The notes under the pieces are model-generated. The model was given only the letters and a program-made list of their open reading frames with translations, ran no database searches and was not told the DNA's origin. DNA of 64,000 nt from Caballeronia megalochromosomata. Lineage in GTDB: Bacteria; Pseudomonadota; Gammaproteobacteria; Burkholderiales; Burkholderiaceae. The DNA lies in contig LRBF01000250.1 in NCBI GenBank assembly GCA_001580565.1, forward strand, positions 53,950 to 117,949, in the 5' to 3' direction. Positions 44,108 through 53,211 of this stretch are shown piece by piece. Numbering within the stretch: position 1 is the stretch's first letter; every line of letters begins with the position of its first letter. A program made the position numbers and the translations under genes.

Positions 44108-45658
44108 ATGAATCTATTCCGAGCCCTCCTGACGGTCAGCGGCTTCACGCTGCTGTCGCGCGTGACCGGCCTGATCCGCGAAACGCTGATCGCCCGAGCT
44201 TTCGGCGCCAGTCTCTATACCGACGCGTTCTATGTCGCGTTCCGCATTCCCAACCTGCTGCGGCGTCTCTCCGCGGAAGGCGCGTTCGCGCAGGCGTTCG
44301 TCCCGATCCTCGCCGAGTTCAAGAACAGCAAGGGCCACGATCCGACCAAGGCGCTCGTCGACGCGATGTCGACCGTGCTCACGTGGTTCCTCGTCGTGCT
44401 GTCGATCGCCGGCATGCTGGGCGCGAGCTGGGTGGTGTACGCGGTGGCGTCGGGGCTGAAGCACGAAGGCATCGGGTACACGCTTGCCGTCGAAATGACG
44501 CGCATCATGTTTCCGTACATCGTCCTCATTTCGATGACGACGCTCGCCTCCGGCGTGCTCAACACGTACAAGCAGTTTTCGCTGCCCGCGTTCGCGCCCG
44601 TGCTGCTGAACGTGTCGTTCATTTTTGCCGCCGTATTCGTGGCGCCGCATCTGAAGGTGCCGGTGTACGCGCTCGCGTATGCGGTGATCGTCGGCGGCGT
44701 TCTGCAACTGCTCGTGCAACTGCCCGGCCTGAAGAAGATCGACATGACGCCGCGCGTCGGACTGAACTTCCGGCGCGCGCTCGCGCATCCGGGCGTCAAG
44801 CGGGTGCTGCTGAAGATGGTCCCGGCCATGTTCGCGGTGTCGGTGGGGCAGTTGAGCCTCATCATCAACACGAATATCGCTTCGAACATCGGGGCGGGCG
44901 CCGTGTCGTGGATCAACTACGCCGACCGCCTGATGGAGTTCCCCACCGCGCTCCTGGGCGCGGCGCTGGGCACGATCCTGCTGCCGAGCCTCTCGAAAGC
45001 GCACGTCGACGCCGACAACGTCGAATACTCCGCGCTGCTCGACTGGGGCCTGCGCATCACCTTCCTGCTGGCTGCGCCCAGCGCCATCGCGCTCTTTTTC
45101 TTCGCCGAGCCGCTCACCGCGACGCTCTTTCACTACGGCAAGTTCGACAGCCATTCCGTCGTGATGGTCGGCCGCGCGCTGGCGGCGTACGGGATCGGGC
45201 TGATCGGGCTCATTCTCATCAAGATCCTCGCGCCGGGTTTCTACGCGAAGCAGGACATCAAGACGCCGGTGAAGATCGCGATCTTCGTGCTGATCATGAC
45301 GCAGGTGAGCAACTACATCTTCGTGCCGATCTTTTCCCATGCAGGCCTGACGCTTTCGATCGGCCTCGGCGCGCTCGCCAATGCGCTGCTGCTATTCGCG
45401 GGGCTGCGCCGCCGCAAGATTTATCAGCCTTCGCCGGGCTGGCTGCGCTTTTTCGTGCAACTGATCGGCGCGTGCCTGATTCTTGCGGGCACGATGCACT
45501 GGGTGGCGGTCAATTTCGACTGGATCGGCATGCGCGCGACGCCGTTCCTGCGCATCGCGCTTCTCGGTGCAAGTCTCGTCGTGTTCGCCGCGCTATATTT
45601 CGGTATTCTGTCCGCAATGGGCTTCAAGTACGCCTATTTCAAGAGACGCACGCTTTGA
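44108..45658 (+). CDS. murJ: Lipid II flippase MurJ
   Basis: A 516-residue polytopic protein with about 14 helices. It begins MNLFRALLTVSGFTLLSRVTGLIRETLIARAFG, aligned with E. coli MurJ, and moves lipid II across the inner membrane. The ATG is at 44108. The stop overlaps the next start by one base (TGATG). Confidence 0.95.
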   Translation: MNLFRALLTVSGFTLLSRVTGLIRETLIARAFGASLYTDAFYVAFRIPNLLRRLSAEGAFAQAFVPILAEFKNSKGHDPTKALVDAMSTVLTWFLVVLSIAGMLGASWVVYAVASGLKHEGIGYTLAVEMTRIMFPYIVLISMTTLASGVLNTYKQFSLPAFAPVLLNVSFIFAAVFVAPHLKVPVYALAYAVIVGGVLQLLVQLPGLKKIDMTPRVGLNFRRALAHPGVKRVLLKMVPAMFAVSVGQLSLIINTNIASNIGAGAVSWINYADRLMEFPTALLGAALGTILLPSLSKAHVDADNVEYSALLDWGLRITFLLAAPSAIALFFFAEPLTATLFHYGKFDSHSVVMVGRALAAYGIGLIGLILIKILAPGFYAKQDIKTPVKIAIFVLIMTQVSNYIFVPIFSHAGLTLSIGLGALANALLLFAGLRRRKIYQPSPGWLRFFVQLIGACLILAGTMHWVAVNFDWIGMRATPFLRIALLGASLVVFAALYFGILSAMGFKYAYFKRRTL

Positions 45659-46503
45659 TGACGACAACGCGTATCCTCGACTACTTCTCTTCGCTGATGG
45701 CGGACGACGAAACGCTTCCGCTGACGGAAGCGGCCTTGTCGCTCGCGCAGGATGCGTATCCCGACGTCGACATGCAGGCCGCGCTCGCGGAGATCGACGA
45801 ACTCGTCGTGCGCGCCCGCCGCCGCATGCCCGACGACGCGAACGTGAAGCAGAAAGTCGATGCGCTCAATCGCTACTTCTTTCGCGAGCTGGGTTTCTCC
45901 AGCAACCTCAACGATTACTACGATCCCGACAACAGCCATCTGAACGTGGTGCTGCGCCGGCGTCGCGGCATTCCGATTTCGCTTGCAGTGATCTATTTGG
46001 AAATGGCCGAGCAACTCGGCGTGCCGGTGCGCGGCGTGTCGTTTCCGGGGCATTTCCTGCTGCGAGTGGCCACGCCCGGCCAGGATCTGATGCTCGATCC
46101 GACCACCGGTCAGACGCTTTCCGAAGCGCAGATGGTCGAGATGCTGGAGCCGTATGTGCAGCGCGTCGGCGAATCGATCGGCAGCGCGCTGCGCGTGCTG
46201 TTGCAGCCCGCGACGCGGCGCGAGATCATCGCGCGCATGCTGCGCAATCTGAAGGGCATCTACTTGCAGACGGAGCGCTGGCAGCGTCTGCTCGCGGTTC
46301 AGCAGCGGCTCGTGATTGCGCTGCCGAACAGCATCGAGGAAGTGCGCGATCGCGGTTTCGCGTACGCGCGTCTGGATTACCTGCGGCCGGCGCTGGAGGA
46401 TTTGCAGCGTTACATCGAGATCCGTCCGGATGCCGAGGACGCGACGGTCGTCGAAACCGAACTGCACGAGCTGCGACAGCGCACGCAGCACAACGGCGAC
46501 TGA
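45658..46503 (+). CDS. SirB1 family protein (transglutaminase-like plus TPR)
   Basis: A 281-residue protein with an N-terminal transglutaminase-like region (motifs YFFRELGFSSNLNDYYDPDNSHLNVVLRRRRGIPISLAVIY and GVSFPGHFLL) and a C-terminal tetratricopeptide segment from ~residue 190. The biochemical role of the family is unknown. It is coupled to murJ, and a terminator follows. Confidence 0.88.
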   Translation: MTTTRILDYFSSLMADDETLPLTEAALSLAQDAYPDVDMQAALAEIDELVVRARRRMPDDANVKQKVDALNRYFFRELGFSSNLNDYYDPDNSHLNVVLRRRRGIPISLAVIYLEMAEQLGVPVRGVSFPGHFLLRVATPGQDLMLDPTTGQTLSEAQMVEMLEPYVQRVGESIGSALRVLLQPATRREIIARMLRNLKGIYLQTERWQRLLAVQQRLVIALPNSIEEVRDRGFAYARLDYLRPALEDLQRYIEIRPDAEDATVVETELHELRQRTQHNGD

Positions 46504-46508
46504 ATGCA

Positions 46509-46540
46509 GACGGCGGACTTCTAAAGAAGCCCGCCGTTTT
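46509..46540 (+). terminator. terminator after the sirB1-type gene
   Basis: Stem ACGGCGG/CCGCCGT with an inner ACTTC/GAAG pair and a terminal TTTT. Confidence 0.8.
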
Positions 46541-46553
46541 CACATCCGACGCG

Positions 46554-47312
46554 TCACTTCGGCTGCATGCGGATCGCGCCGTCGAGACGGATCACTTCGC
46601 CGTTGAGCATCGGGTTATCGAAGATCGACTTCACGAGCATGGCGTATTCGTCCGGCTTGCCGAGGCGCGACGGGAACGGCACCATCGCGCCGAGCGCGTC
46701 CTGCACTTCCTTCGGCATGCCGAGCAGCATCGGCGTTTCGAACAGGCCCGGCGCGATCGTCATCACGCGGATGCCGCTCTTGCTCAGGTCGCGCGCGATC
46801 GGCAGCGTCATGCCCGCCACGCCGCTCTTCGACGCCGCATAGGCCGCCTGGCCGATCTGCCCGTCATACGCCGCGACCGATGCCGTGTTCACGATAACGC
46901 CGCGCTCGCCCGCGCCGTTCGCTTCGTTCTTCGACATCACAGCGGCCGCGAGCCGGATCATGTTGAAGGTGCCGATGAGATTCACCGAAATCACCTTCGA
47001 GAACAGATCGAGCGCGTGCGGGCCGTCGCGGCCGACCGTCTTCGCCGCCGGCGCGATGCCTGCGCAATTCACGAGGCCTCGCAGCGTGCCGAGCGTCAGG
47101 GCGGTATCGACGGCGCGCTGAGCATCGCTTTCGTGGCTCACGTCGCATTTGACGAAGGCGCCGGACAGCTCTTTCGCGAGCGCCTCGCCCGCCGCTTCGT
47201 TCATGTCGGCGAGCACGACCTTGCCGCCTTGCGCCGCCATGAGCCGCGCCGTCGCCGCGCCGAGCCCCGACGCGCCGCCGGTGATCAGAAAGACGTTGCC
47301 TTGCATCTCCAT
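46554..47312 (-). CDS. SDR family 3-hydroxyacyl-CoA dehydrogenase
   Basis: A 252-residue short-chain dehydrogenase resembling 3-hydroxy-2-methylbutyryl-CoA (HSD10-type) dehydrogenases. It has TGGASGLGAATARL (cofactor), NCAGIAPAAKT, the catalytic YAASK after NTASVAAYDGQIGQA and the C-terminal LNGEVIRLDGAIRM. It probably acts in fatty or branched-chain acyl-CoA oxidation. The start MEMQGN (47312) has AGGAG 8-9 bases upstream. Confidence 0.87.
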   Translation of the reverse strand: MEMQGNVFLITGGASGLGAATARLMAAQGGKVVLADMNEAAGEALAKELSGAFVKCDVSHESDAQRAVDTALTLGTLRGLVNCAGIAPAAKTVGRDGPHALDLFSKVISVNLIGTFNMIRLAAAVMSKNEANGAGERGVIVNTASVAAYDGQIGQAAYAASKSGVAGMTLPIARDLSKSGIRVMTIAPGLFETPMLLGMPKEVQDALGAMVPFPSRLGKPDEYAMLVKSIFDNPMLNGEVIRLDGAIRMQPK

Positions 47313-47454
47313 GTTTCTTCTCCTTGATGTGATTCGTGTGCGCGAGGGCAGGGTATGCGCTGCTCGCGCCGATGCTGTCCTTGTGGGAAACGCGTCGATT
47401 GTAGCGAAGCCGGTGACGGCAAAATCGCACATCGGTCATGCGGATTCACAGGCG

Positions 47455-47483
47455 TAAAAAAACCCGCTCATCGAGAGCGGGTT
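47455..47483 (-). terminator. adk terminator
   Basis: AACCCGCT/AGCGGGTT stem followed on the minus strand by a run of seven T; 28 bases past the adk stop. Confidence 0.88.
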
Positions 47484-47510
47484 TCATCGAACGCCGAGCG
47501 AAATCGCGTG

Positions 47511-48176
47511 TTACTTCAGCGCGTCGAACACACGCGTGCGGATTTCATCGACAGCGCCGGTGCCTGCGATCTTGCGGTACGCCGGCGCCTTCAAACCGTT
47601 CGGCGCGTCGCCGCTCTTGGCCCAGTCGTTGTAGTACGCGATCAGCGGCTTGGTCTGCGCGACATACACGTCGAGACGCTTCTTCACGGTCTCTTCCTTG
47701 TCGTCGTCGCGCTGGATCAGCGGCTCGCCGGTGACGTCGTCGGTCATGTCGACCTTCGGCGGATTGAACTTGACGTGATACGTGCGACCCGATGCCGCAT
47801 GCACGCGGCGGCCGCTCATGCGGGTGATGATCTCGTCGAAGGGAACGTCGATCTCGAGCACGTAGTCGATCGCGACGCCGGCGTCTTTCATGGCTTCGGC
47901 TTGCGGCAGCGTGCGCGGGAAACCGTCGAAGAGATAGCCGTTCTTGCAGTCGTCCGACTGCAAGCGTTCTTTCACGAGATTGATGATGAGCGAATCCGGC
48001 ACCAGCTCGCCCGCGTCCATGAAGCGCTTCGCCTCGACGCCGAGCGGCGAGCCTGCCTTGACGGCTGCGCGCAGCATGTCGCCGGTCGAAATCTGCGGAA
48101 TGCCGAATTTCTCCTTGATGAAGTTTGCCTGGGTGCCCTTGCCCGCACCGGGTGCGCCCAACAGGATCAAACGCAT
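47511..48176 (-). CDS. adk: Adenylate kinase
   Basis: A 221-residue enzyme balancing ATP, ADP and AMP. It begins MRLILLGAPGAGKGTQANFIKE (P-loop) and has DGFPRTLPQAEAM and the LID region with RTYHVKFNPP. Long-form adenylate kinase. Confidence 0.97.
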   Translation of the reverse strand: MRLILLGAPGAGKGTQANFIKEKFGIPQISTGDMLRAAVKAGSPLGVEAKRFMDAGELVPDSLIINLVKERLQSDDCKNGYLFDGFPRTLPQAEAMKDAGVAIDYVLEIDVPFDEIITRMSGRRVHAASGRTYHVKFNPPKVDMTDDVTGEPLIQRDDDKEETVKKRLDVYVAQTKPLIAYYNDWAKSGDAPNGLKAPAYRKIAGTGAVDEIRTRVFDALK

Positions 48177-48408
48177 GGTGATATCTCCGAATCGTCTATA
48201 AACCGCTGCAGCCGCGAGGCTGATTTGACATCCGGTGGCGTGGCTCGTGCGGCGTCGACGACAGGGCGCGCAGCCGAAAGGAGACGGCGGGCACCTGCGG
48301 ACAGCGGCGCAACGTTGAGCGGCGCTGACCGGAAGGCTCGCGCAATCGCTTGATTATGCCACGGCTCTTTACGATCGCGACCGTAATAACGCGGATAGAA
48401 AACGCCAC

Positions 48409-48441
48409 AAACCCCGGCCGATTGGGGCTCTGGCGGGGTTT
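48409..48441 (-). terminator. possible terminator after kdsB
   Basis: AAACCCC/GGGGTTT arms with a GC-rich interior. The T-tract is weak, so this is tentative. Confidence 0.4.
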
Positions 48442-48462
48442 ACACCGGTTGCGTCGCGGCTT

Positions 48463-49254
48463 TCAGTCCGCTTTGGGGAAGAGCGCCTGCACGCGCTCGA
48501 GATCGGCGGGCGTATCGACGCCGGGCGGCGGCGCGTTTTGCGTCACGCGCACCGCGATGCGCTCGCCGTGCCACAGCGCGCGCAGTTGCTCCAGCGCTTC
48601 GGCGGCTTCGATCGGCGCTTGTGCGAGCGTCGGAAAATCGCGCAGGAATTTCGCGCGGTAAGCGTAGAGCCCGATGTGGCGCAGCACGTTCTCCGGCACG
48701 GAAGGCAGCTTGGCGAGCGCGGCGACGTCCGGCCAGTGCGGCTGCCAGAGATCGCGCGTCCAGGGAACCGGCGCGCGCGAGAAGTAGAGCGCGACGCTCT
48801 TCGCATCGAGCACGACCTTCACCACGTTCGGATTGAAAACGTCTGCCGGATCGTGAATCGGATGTGCGGCCGTGGCGATCGCGCAATCGGGATGCGCCGC
48901 GAGATGATCGGCGACATCGCGCACGAGTTGCGGATCGATGAGCGGCTCGTCGCCCTGCACGTTGACGACGATCGCGTCGTCGGGCCAGGCGAGACGCGTC
49001 GCCACTTCGGCGAGACGGTCGGTGCCGGTGGGATGATCCGAGCGCGTCAGCATCACTTCGATGCCGTGATCGCGCGCCGCTTCGACCACGCGGTCGGAAT
49101 CGGTCGCGACGAGCACCTGGCTCGCGCCGGATTCGCGCGCGCGCTCGGCGACGCGCACGACCATCGGCTTGCCGCCGATATCGGCGAGCGGCTTGTTCGG
49201 CAGGCGCGTGGAAGCGAGGCGCGCCGGAATGACCGCGATGAACGGAACGGACAT
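48463..49254 (-). CDS. kdsB: 3-deoxy-manno-octulosonate cytidylyltransferase KdsB
   Basis: A 263-residue enzyme activating Kdo as CMP-Kdo for LPS. It has the N-terminal nucleotide-binding VIPARLASTRLPNKPLADIGGKPMVVRVAE and NVQGDEPLIDP. The ATG at 49254 lies 12 bases after the trm112 stop region. It belongs to a lpxK-trm112-kdsB operon. Confidence 0.96.
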   Translation of the reverse strand: MSVPFIAVIPARLASTRLPNKPLADIGGKPMVVRVAERARESGASQVLVATDSDRVVEAARDHGIEVMLTRSDHPTGTDRLAEVATRLAWPDDAIVVNVQGDEPLIDPQLVRDVADHLAAHPDCAIATAAHPIHDPADVFNPNVVKVVLDAKSVALYFSRAPVPWTRDLWQPHWPDVAALAKLPSVPENVLRHIGLYAYRAKFLRDFPTLAQAPIEAAEALEQLRALWHGERIAVRVTQNAPPPGVDTPADLERVQALFPKAD

Positions 49255-49265
49255 GTCAGCCGCGC

Positions 49266-49472
49266 TCAGGCGTCGCCGGCCGGTTTGATCGGCTCGACGG
49301 GCGTGCCTTCGACGGTCTGGCGCGCTTCGTCGACGAGCATCACGGGAATGCCGTCGCGGATCGGGTAGGCGAGCTTGTCCGCGCTGCAGACGAGTTCCTG
49401 CGCCGCGCGATCGTAACTGAGCGGGCCTTTGCAGATCGGGCAAACGAGGATTTCAAGCAGACGTGCGTCCAC
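49266..49472 (-). CDS. Trm112 family zinc-ribbon protein
   Basis: A 68-residue protein starting VDARLLEILVCPICKGPLSY. The CPxCK motif and Leu/Ile pattern are those of Trm112 proteins (YcaR-like in enterobacteria), which activate methyltransferases in eukaryotes. GTG 49472 is chosen because GGAG lies 7 bases before it. It overlaps the lpxK end by 20 bases. Confidence 0.85.
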   Translation of the reverse strand: MDARLLEILVCPICKGPLSYDRAAQELVCSADKLAYPIRDGIPVMLVDEARQTVEGTPVEPIKPAGDA

Positions 49473-50469
49473 GGAGTTTCTCCACAACAAGAGCGATGAG
49501 GCGCGGTCTCAGCACGGCTTGCACCGGAACGACCCAGATGCGTGCGTCGCGCCAGGCCCCAAATTTTACTGCATCCTTTTCGGTGATCAGGATCGCATCG
49601 GCTTCGACGCCCGCGAACGGATTCTCGCGATACGAATAGTGATCGGGAAAGGCGCGCGTCGCGGGTGCGATGCCCGCCGCGCGCAGCGTCGCGAAGAAGC
49701 GCTCGGGCGAGCCGATGCCCGCCGCCGCGACCACTTTCTCGCCCGCGAACTGATCGAGCGGGCGGCGCTGGTGCGGATCGTCGAGCAGCCACGCGTCGCC
49801 GGTCTCGAGTTCGAGCGCGAACGTGTCCGGCCACGGCGGCAGCGTGCGCTCGTACGGACTGTTGATGAGCGTCGCGTCGCGGCGGCGCGACATCGGTTCG
49901 CGCAACGGGCCCGCAGGCAGCAGAAAGCCGTTGCCGCCCAGACGCGCATCGAACACGACGAGCTCGAACGCGCGCGCGAGGCGATAGTGCTGCAGGCCGT
50001 CGTCGGAGACGAGGACATCGACGTTCGGATGCGCGTCGAGCAGCGCTTTCGCGGCGGCGACGCGATCCGGGCAGACGAACACGGGCGCGTGCGTGCGGCG
50101 CGCGATCAGGAGCGGCTCGTCGCCGACCTGCGTAGCGGCTGAGGTCGGCGTGACGCTCGTGGGCTTCGCGACCTTCGCGCCGTAGCCGCGCGACACGACG
50201 CCCGGCTGAAAACCGGCGCCGCGCAGCGCTTCGACCAGCGCGATGACGGTCGGCGTCTTGCCCGTTCCACCGACCGTCACGTTGCCGACGACGACCACCG
50301 GCACGCCGACATCGACGCGCTTGAACCAGCCCAGTTCGTAGAAGGCGCGCCGGGTCGCGGCAATCGCGCCGAAGATGCACGCGAAGGGCGTCAGCGCCCA
50401 CGCGACGGGACCGCGGCGGCGCCATTCCCGGGCGAGGAAGTTCTCGATCGGCGGCTTGAAATCAGACAT
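49453..50469 (-). CDS. lpxK: Tetraacyldisaccharide 4'-kinase LpxK
   Basis: A 338-residue inner-membrane kinase of lipid A synthesis. The N-terminal membrane segment includes FACIFGAIAATRRAFYELGWF, and the modified P-loop VGNVTVGGTGKTP follows. VLVSDDGLQHYRL and FDARLGGNGFLLPAGPLREP are LpxK signatures. Confidence 0.95.
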   Translation of the reverse strand: MSDFKPPIENFLAREWRRRGPVAWALTPFACIFGAIAATRRAFYELGWFKRVDVGVPVVVVGNVTVGGTGKTPTVIALVEALRGAGFQPGVVSRGYGAKVAKPTSVTPTSAATQVGDEPLLIARRTHAPVFVCPDRVAAAKALLDAHPNVDVLVSDDGLQHYRLARAFELVVFDARLGGNGFLLPAGPLREPMSRRRDATLINSPYERTLPPWPDTFALELETGDAWLLDDPHQRRPLDQFAGEKVVAAAGIGSPERFFATLRAAGIAPATRAFPDHYSYRENPFAGVEADAILITEKDAVKFGAWRDARIWVVPVQAVLRPRLIALVVEKLRGRTSA

Positions 50470-50963
50470 GGACGGCCTTCGCGCTGAATGCTGGCGGGCG
50501 GCAAGTCAGGTACGGCATGGCGTGCAACGGCAGCTCCTCGAATTCCGGTCGGCGTTGGACGATGCCCGGCGTGTCGCGGCTCGGGGTGAGCAAATTCTGG
50601 CCGCGCCAGCCGGTGCTGGAACCCGGCACTCTATCGCGCGCGGGCCGTGGGCGCCAGTCGCGAGCACGCGTGAGTATTCGGCCCCGCGTGATTCCGGCGC
50701 CTGTGGATAACTCTGTGAAGAACTTGCAGCCCGGCGGGCGCAAAAGCGCGTGTGGCAAGAGTTGCTCCGGGGATTACAGTGTTCATGAAAATATAACGCA
50801 GCAAAATCAGATACTTGAAACGATGACACAGGCTTTCGGCGACACGGCGCCACGCACGGCGGTAAGTCTTTCTGTGTGGACACTTGCTACACTTGCGTAC
50901 CTCGTCCAGCGGCGTTTGTCCATCGGACACGGCGGCCGCGGCCCAAGTATTTTTCCATCAGAC
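50470..50963. other. lpxK-xseA intergenic region
   Basis: Roughly 494 bases between divergent genes. The plus frame of xseA is open through it, but the protein start and domain begin at 50964. A single perfect DnaA-box sequence (TGTGGATAA, 50702-50710) occurs here, with no cluster. Nothing else convincing. Confidence 0.5.
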
Positions 50964-52331
50964 ATGACTCCCGATACCCAGCCGTCCCAAAGCGGCGATG
51001 CCGTCATCCCCGTTTCCGCGCTCAACCGCGCGATCAGTTCGATGCTCGAACGGTCGTTTCCGCTCGTCTGGGTGTCGGGCGAGGTGTCGAACTTCACGCG
51101 CGCCGCGAGCGGCCATTGGTACTTTTCGATCAAGGACGCGAACGCGCAGATGCGCTGCGTGATGTTCCGCGGCCGCGCGCAATACGCCGAGTTCATGCCG
51201 CGCGAAGGCGACAAGATCGAGGTGCGCGCACTCGTCACGATGTACGAGCCGCGCGGCGAGTTGCAACTCAACGTGGAAGCGGTGCGGCGCACGGGGCAGG
51301 GGCGGCTTTTCGAGGCGTTTCTGCGGCTGAAGGCGCAACTCGAAAGCGAAGGGCTCTTTGCGGCTGAACGCAAGCGCGCGCTGCCGGCGCATCCGCGTGG
51401 CATCGGCATCGTGACGTCGTTGCAGGCGGCGGCGCTCCGTGACGTGCTCACGACGCTCGCGCGGCGTGCGCCGCATGTGCCGATCGTCGTGTATCCGGCG
51501 CCGGTTCAGGGCGCGGGCGTCGGCGCGAAGCTCGCGGCGATGGTCGAAGCCGCGAACGCCCGCCGCGAAGTCGATGTGCTGATCGTGTGCCGCGGCGGCG
51601 GCTCGATCGAGGATCTGTGGGCGTTCAACGAGGAAGTGCTCGCCCGCGCGATCGCGGCGAGCGGATTGCCGGTCGTGAGCGGCGTCGGTCACGAAACGGA
51701 TTTCACCATCGCCGATTTCGCCGCCGACGTGCGTGCCCCGACGCCGACCGCCGCCGCCGAACTCGTCAGCCCGCAGCGCGCGCTGCTTCTGCGCGATCTC
51801 GATCATCGGCATGCGGCGCTCGCGCGCGGCTTCGGCCGGATGATGGAGCGGCGCGCGCAGCAACTCGACTGGCTCGCGCGCCGGCTCGTGAGTCCCGCGG
51901 AGCGGCTCGCGCGGCAGCGGGCGCATCTGCGGCAACTGGCGAGCCGCCTCACGGCGGCAGGCGCGCGGCCCGTGCGCGACGCGCGCGCGCATTTCGCGCT
52001 GGTGCACTACCGCTGGCAGCGCAAGCGGCCGGACGTGTCGACCGAACGTGAGCATCTGCTGCGGCTTGCGCAGCGGATCACGAGCGCGCATGAGCGGCGC
52101 GCGGAGCGCGAGAAAGCGTTAGTGTCGGAACTGGCAGCGCGCTTGCAGGTGCTGAGTCCGCGGCGCACACTGGAGCGCGGCTATGCCGCATTGATCGATG
52201 CGCAGACGGGCCGCGCCGTGCGTGCGCCGGGCGCGCTGAAGCCGAAACGCGCGCTCACCGTTCACCTTGCGGAAGGATCCGCTGACGTGCTGCTCGCCGA
52301 TGTCCAGCCGCGTCTGTCAGACGAATTCTGA
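50964..52331 (+). CDS. xseA: Exodeoxyribonuclease VII large subunit XseA
   Basis: A 455-residue nuclease subunit. The N-terminal OB-fold (FPLVWVSGEVSNFTRAASGHWYFSIKD) is followed by the catalytic domain with GIGIVTSLQAAALRDVL, VCRGGGSIEDLWAFNEE and GVGHETDFTIADFAADVRAPTP. The coiled coil is near residues 270-390. The small subunit XseB is not in this window. Confidence 0.95.
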   Translation: MTPDTQPSQSGDAVIPVSALNRAISSMLERSFPLVWVSGEVSNFTRAASGHWYFSIKDANAQMRCVMFRGRAQYAEFMPREGDKIEVRALVTMYEPRGELQLNVEAVRRTGQGRLFEAFLRLKAQLESEGLFAAERKRALPAHPRGIGIVTSLQAAALRDVLTTLARRAPHVPIVVYPAPVQGAGVGAKLAAMVEAANARREVDVLIVCRGGGSIEDLWAFNEEVLARAIAASGLPVVSGVGHETDFTIADFAADVRAPTPTAAAELVSPQRALLLRDLDHRHAALARGFGRMMERRAQQLDWLARRLVSPAERLARQRAHLRQLASRLTAAGARPVRDARAHFALVHYRWQRKRPDVSTEREHLLRLAQRITSAHERRAEREKALVSELAARLQVLSPRRTLERGYAALIDAQTGRAVRAPGALKPKRALTVHLAEGSADVLLADVQPRLSDEF

Positions 52332-52542
52332 GCCCGACGCGAGGTGGGGAATCCGCGTACATTTGACGTGCTTCGAGATGCTCGTCGAAGCACTTTTTAC
52401 GCGGCCCGAGGCATATAGAAAGCAATCTTTCTCATAAAGGGCACACGGTTTGCTGGGTTATCCCAACTCGCCTACAATCCATTGCTCCACTGCTTCATGC
52501 CTCACAGTCCCCTACAAACCACATAGAAAGGAAGCTCGCATC

Positions 52543-53124
52543 ATGGAACATACGCTCCCGCCGCTGCCGTTCGACAAGAACGCGCTCGCTCCGCACATGT
52601 CGGAAGAAACGCTCGAGTATCACTATGGCAAGCATCACCAGACCTATGTGACGAACCTGAACAAGCTGATTCCCGGCACCGAATTTGAGAACCTGTCTCT
52701 CGAAGAAATCGTGAAGAAGTCGTCCGGCGGCGTCTTCAACAACTCGGCGCAGGTGTGGAATCACACGTTCTTCTGGAACAGCCTGTCGCCGAAGGGCGGC
52801 GGTGCACCCACCGGCGCGCTGGCTGACGCGATCAACGCAAAGTACGGTTCCTACGACAAGTTCAAGGAAGAATTTGCCAAGGTCGCGACCGGCACGTTCG
52901 GCTCGGGCTGGACCTGGCTCGTGAAGAAGACCGACGGCACCGTGGATATCGTGTCGACGAGCAATGCCGCCACGCCGCTCACGACCGACGCGAAGGCGCT
53001 CCTGACCATCGACGTGTGGGAGCATGCTTATTACATCGACTATCGCAATGCGCGTCCGAAGTTCATCGAGGCTTACTGGAATATCGTGAACTGGGATTTT
53101 GCTGCGAAGAATTTCGGCGCGTAA
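52543..53124 (+). CDS. sodB: Iron/manganese superoxide dismutase SodB
   Basis: A 193-residue enzyme with metal ligands in HYGKHHQTYV (His27), the FNNSAQVWNHTFFW stretch and DVWEHAYYIDYRNAR. Its length and QVWNHTFFW place it in the iron-type group. ATG 52543 follows AAAGGAAG. A terminator follows. Confidence 0.95.
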   Translation: MEHTLPPLPFDKNALAPHMSEETLEYHYGKHHQTYVTNLNKLIPGTEFENLSLEEIVKKSSGGVFNNSAQVWNHTFFWNSLSPKGGGAPTGALADAINAKYGSYDKFKEEFAKVATGTFGSGWTWLVKKTDGTVDIVSTSNAATPLTTDAKALLTIDVWEHAYYIDYRNARPKFIEAYWNIVNWDFAAKNFGA

Positions 53125-53156
53125 GCACGCAGTGAATGCTTAAGGTCGCAAGACAG

Positions 53157-53183
53157 AAAAAGCCCTCGCGAGAGGGCTTTTTT
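53157..53183 (+). terminator. sodB terminator
   Basis: GCCCTC-gcgA-GAGGGC hairpin with A-rich upstream and TTTTTT downstream; 33 bases past the sodB stop. Confidence 0.88.
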
Positions 53184-53211
53184 CATTGGCGGCATGAAAC
53201 GGCTCGTAGAC

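Noticed and set aside
48409..48441. Strong terminator claim after kdsB
   Set aside because: The stem competes with internal GC pairing and has a weak T-tract, so it is kept only as a tentative feature.
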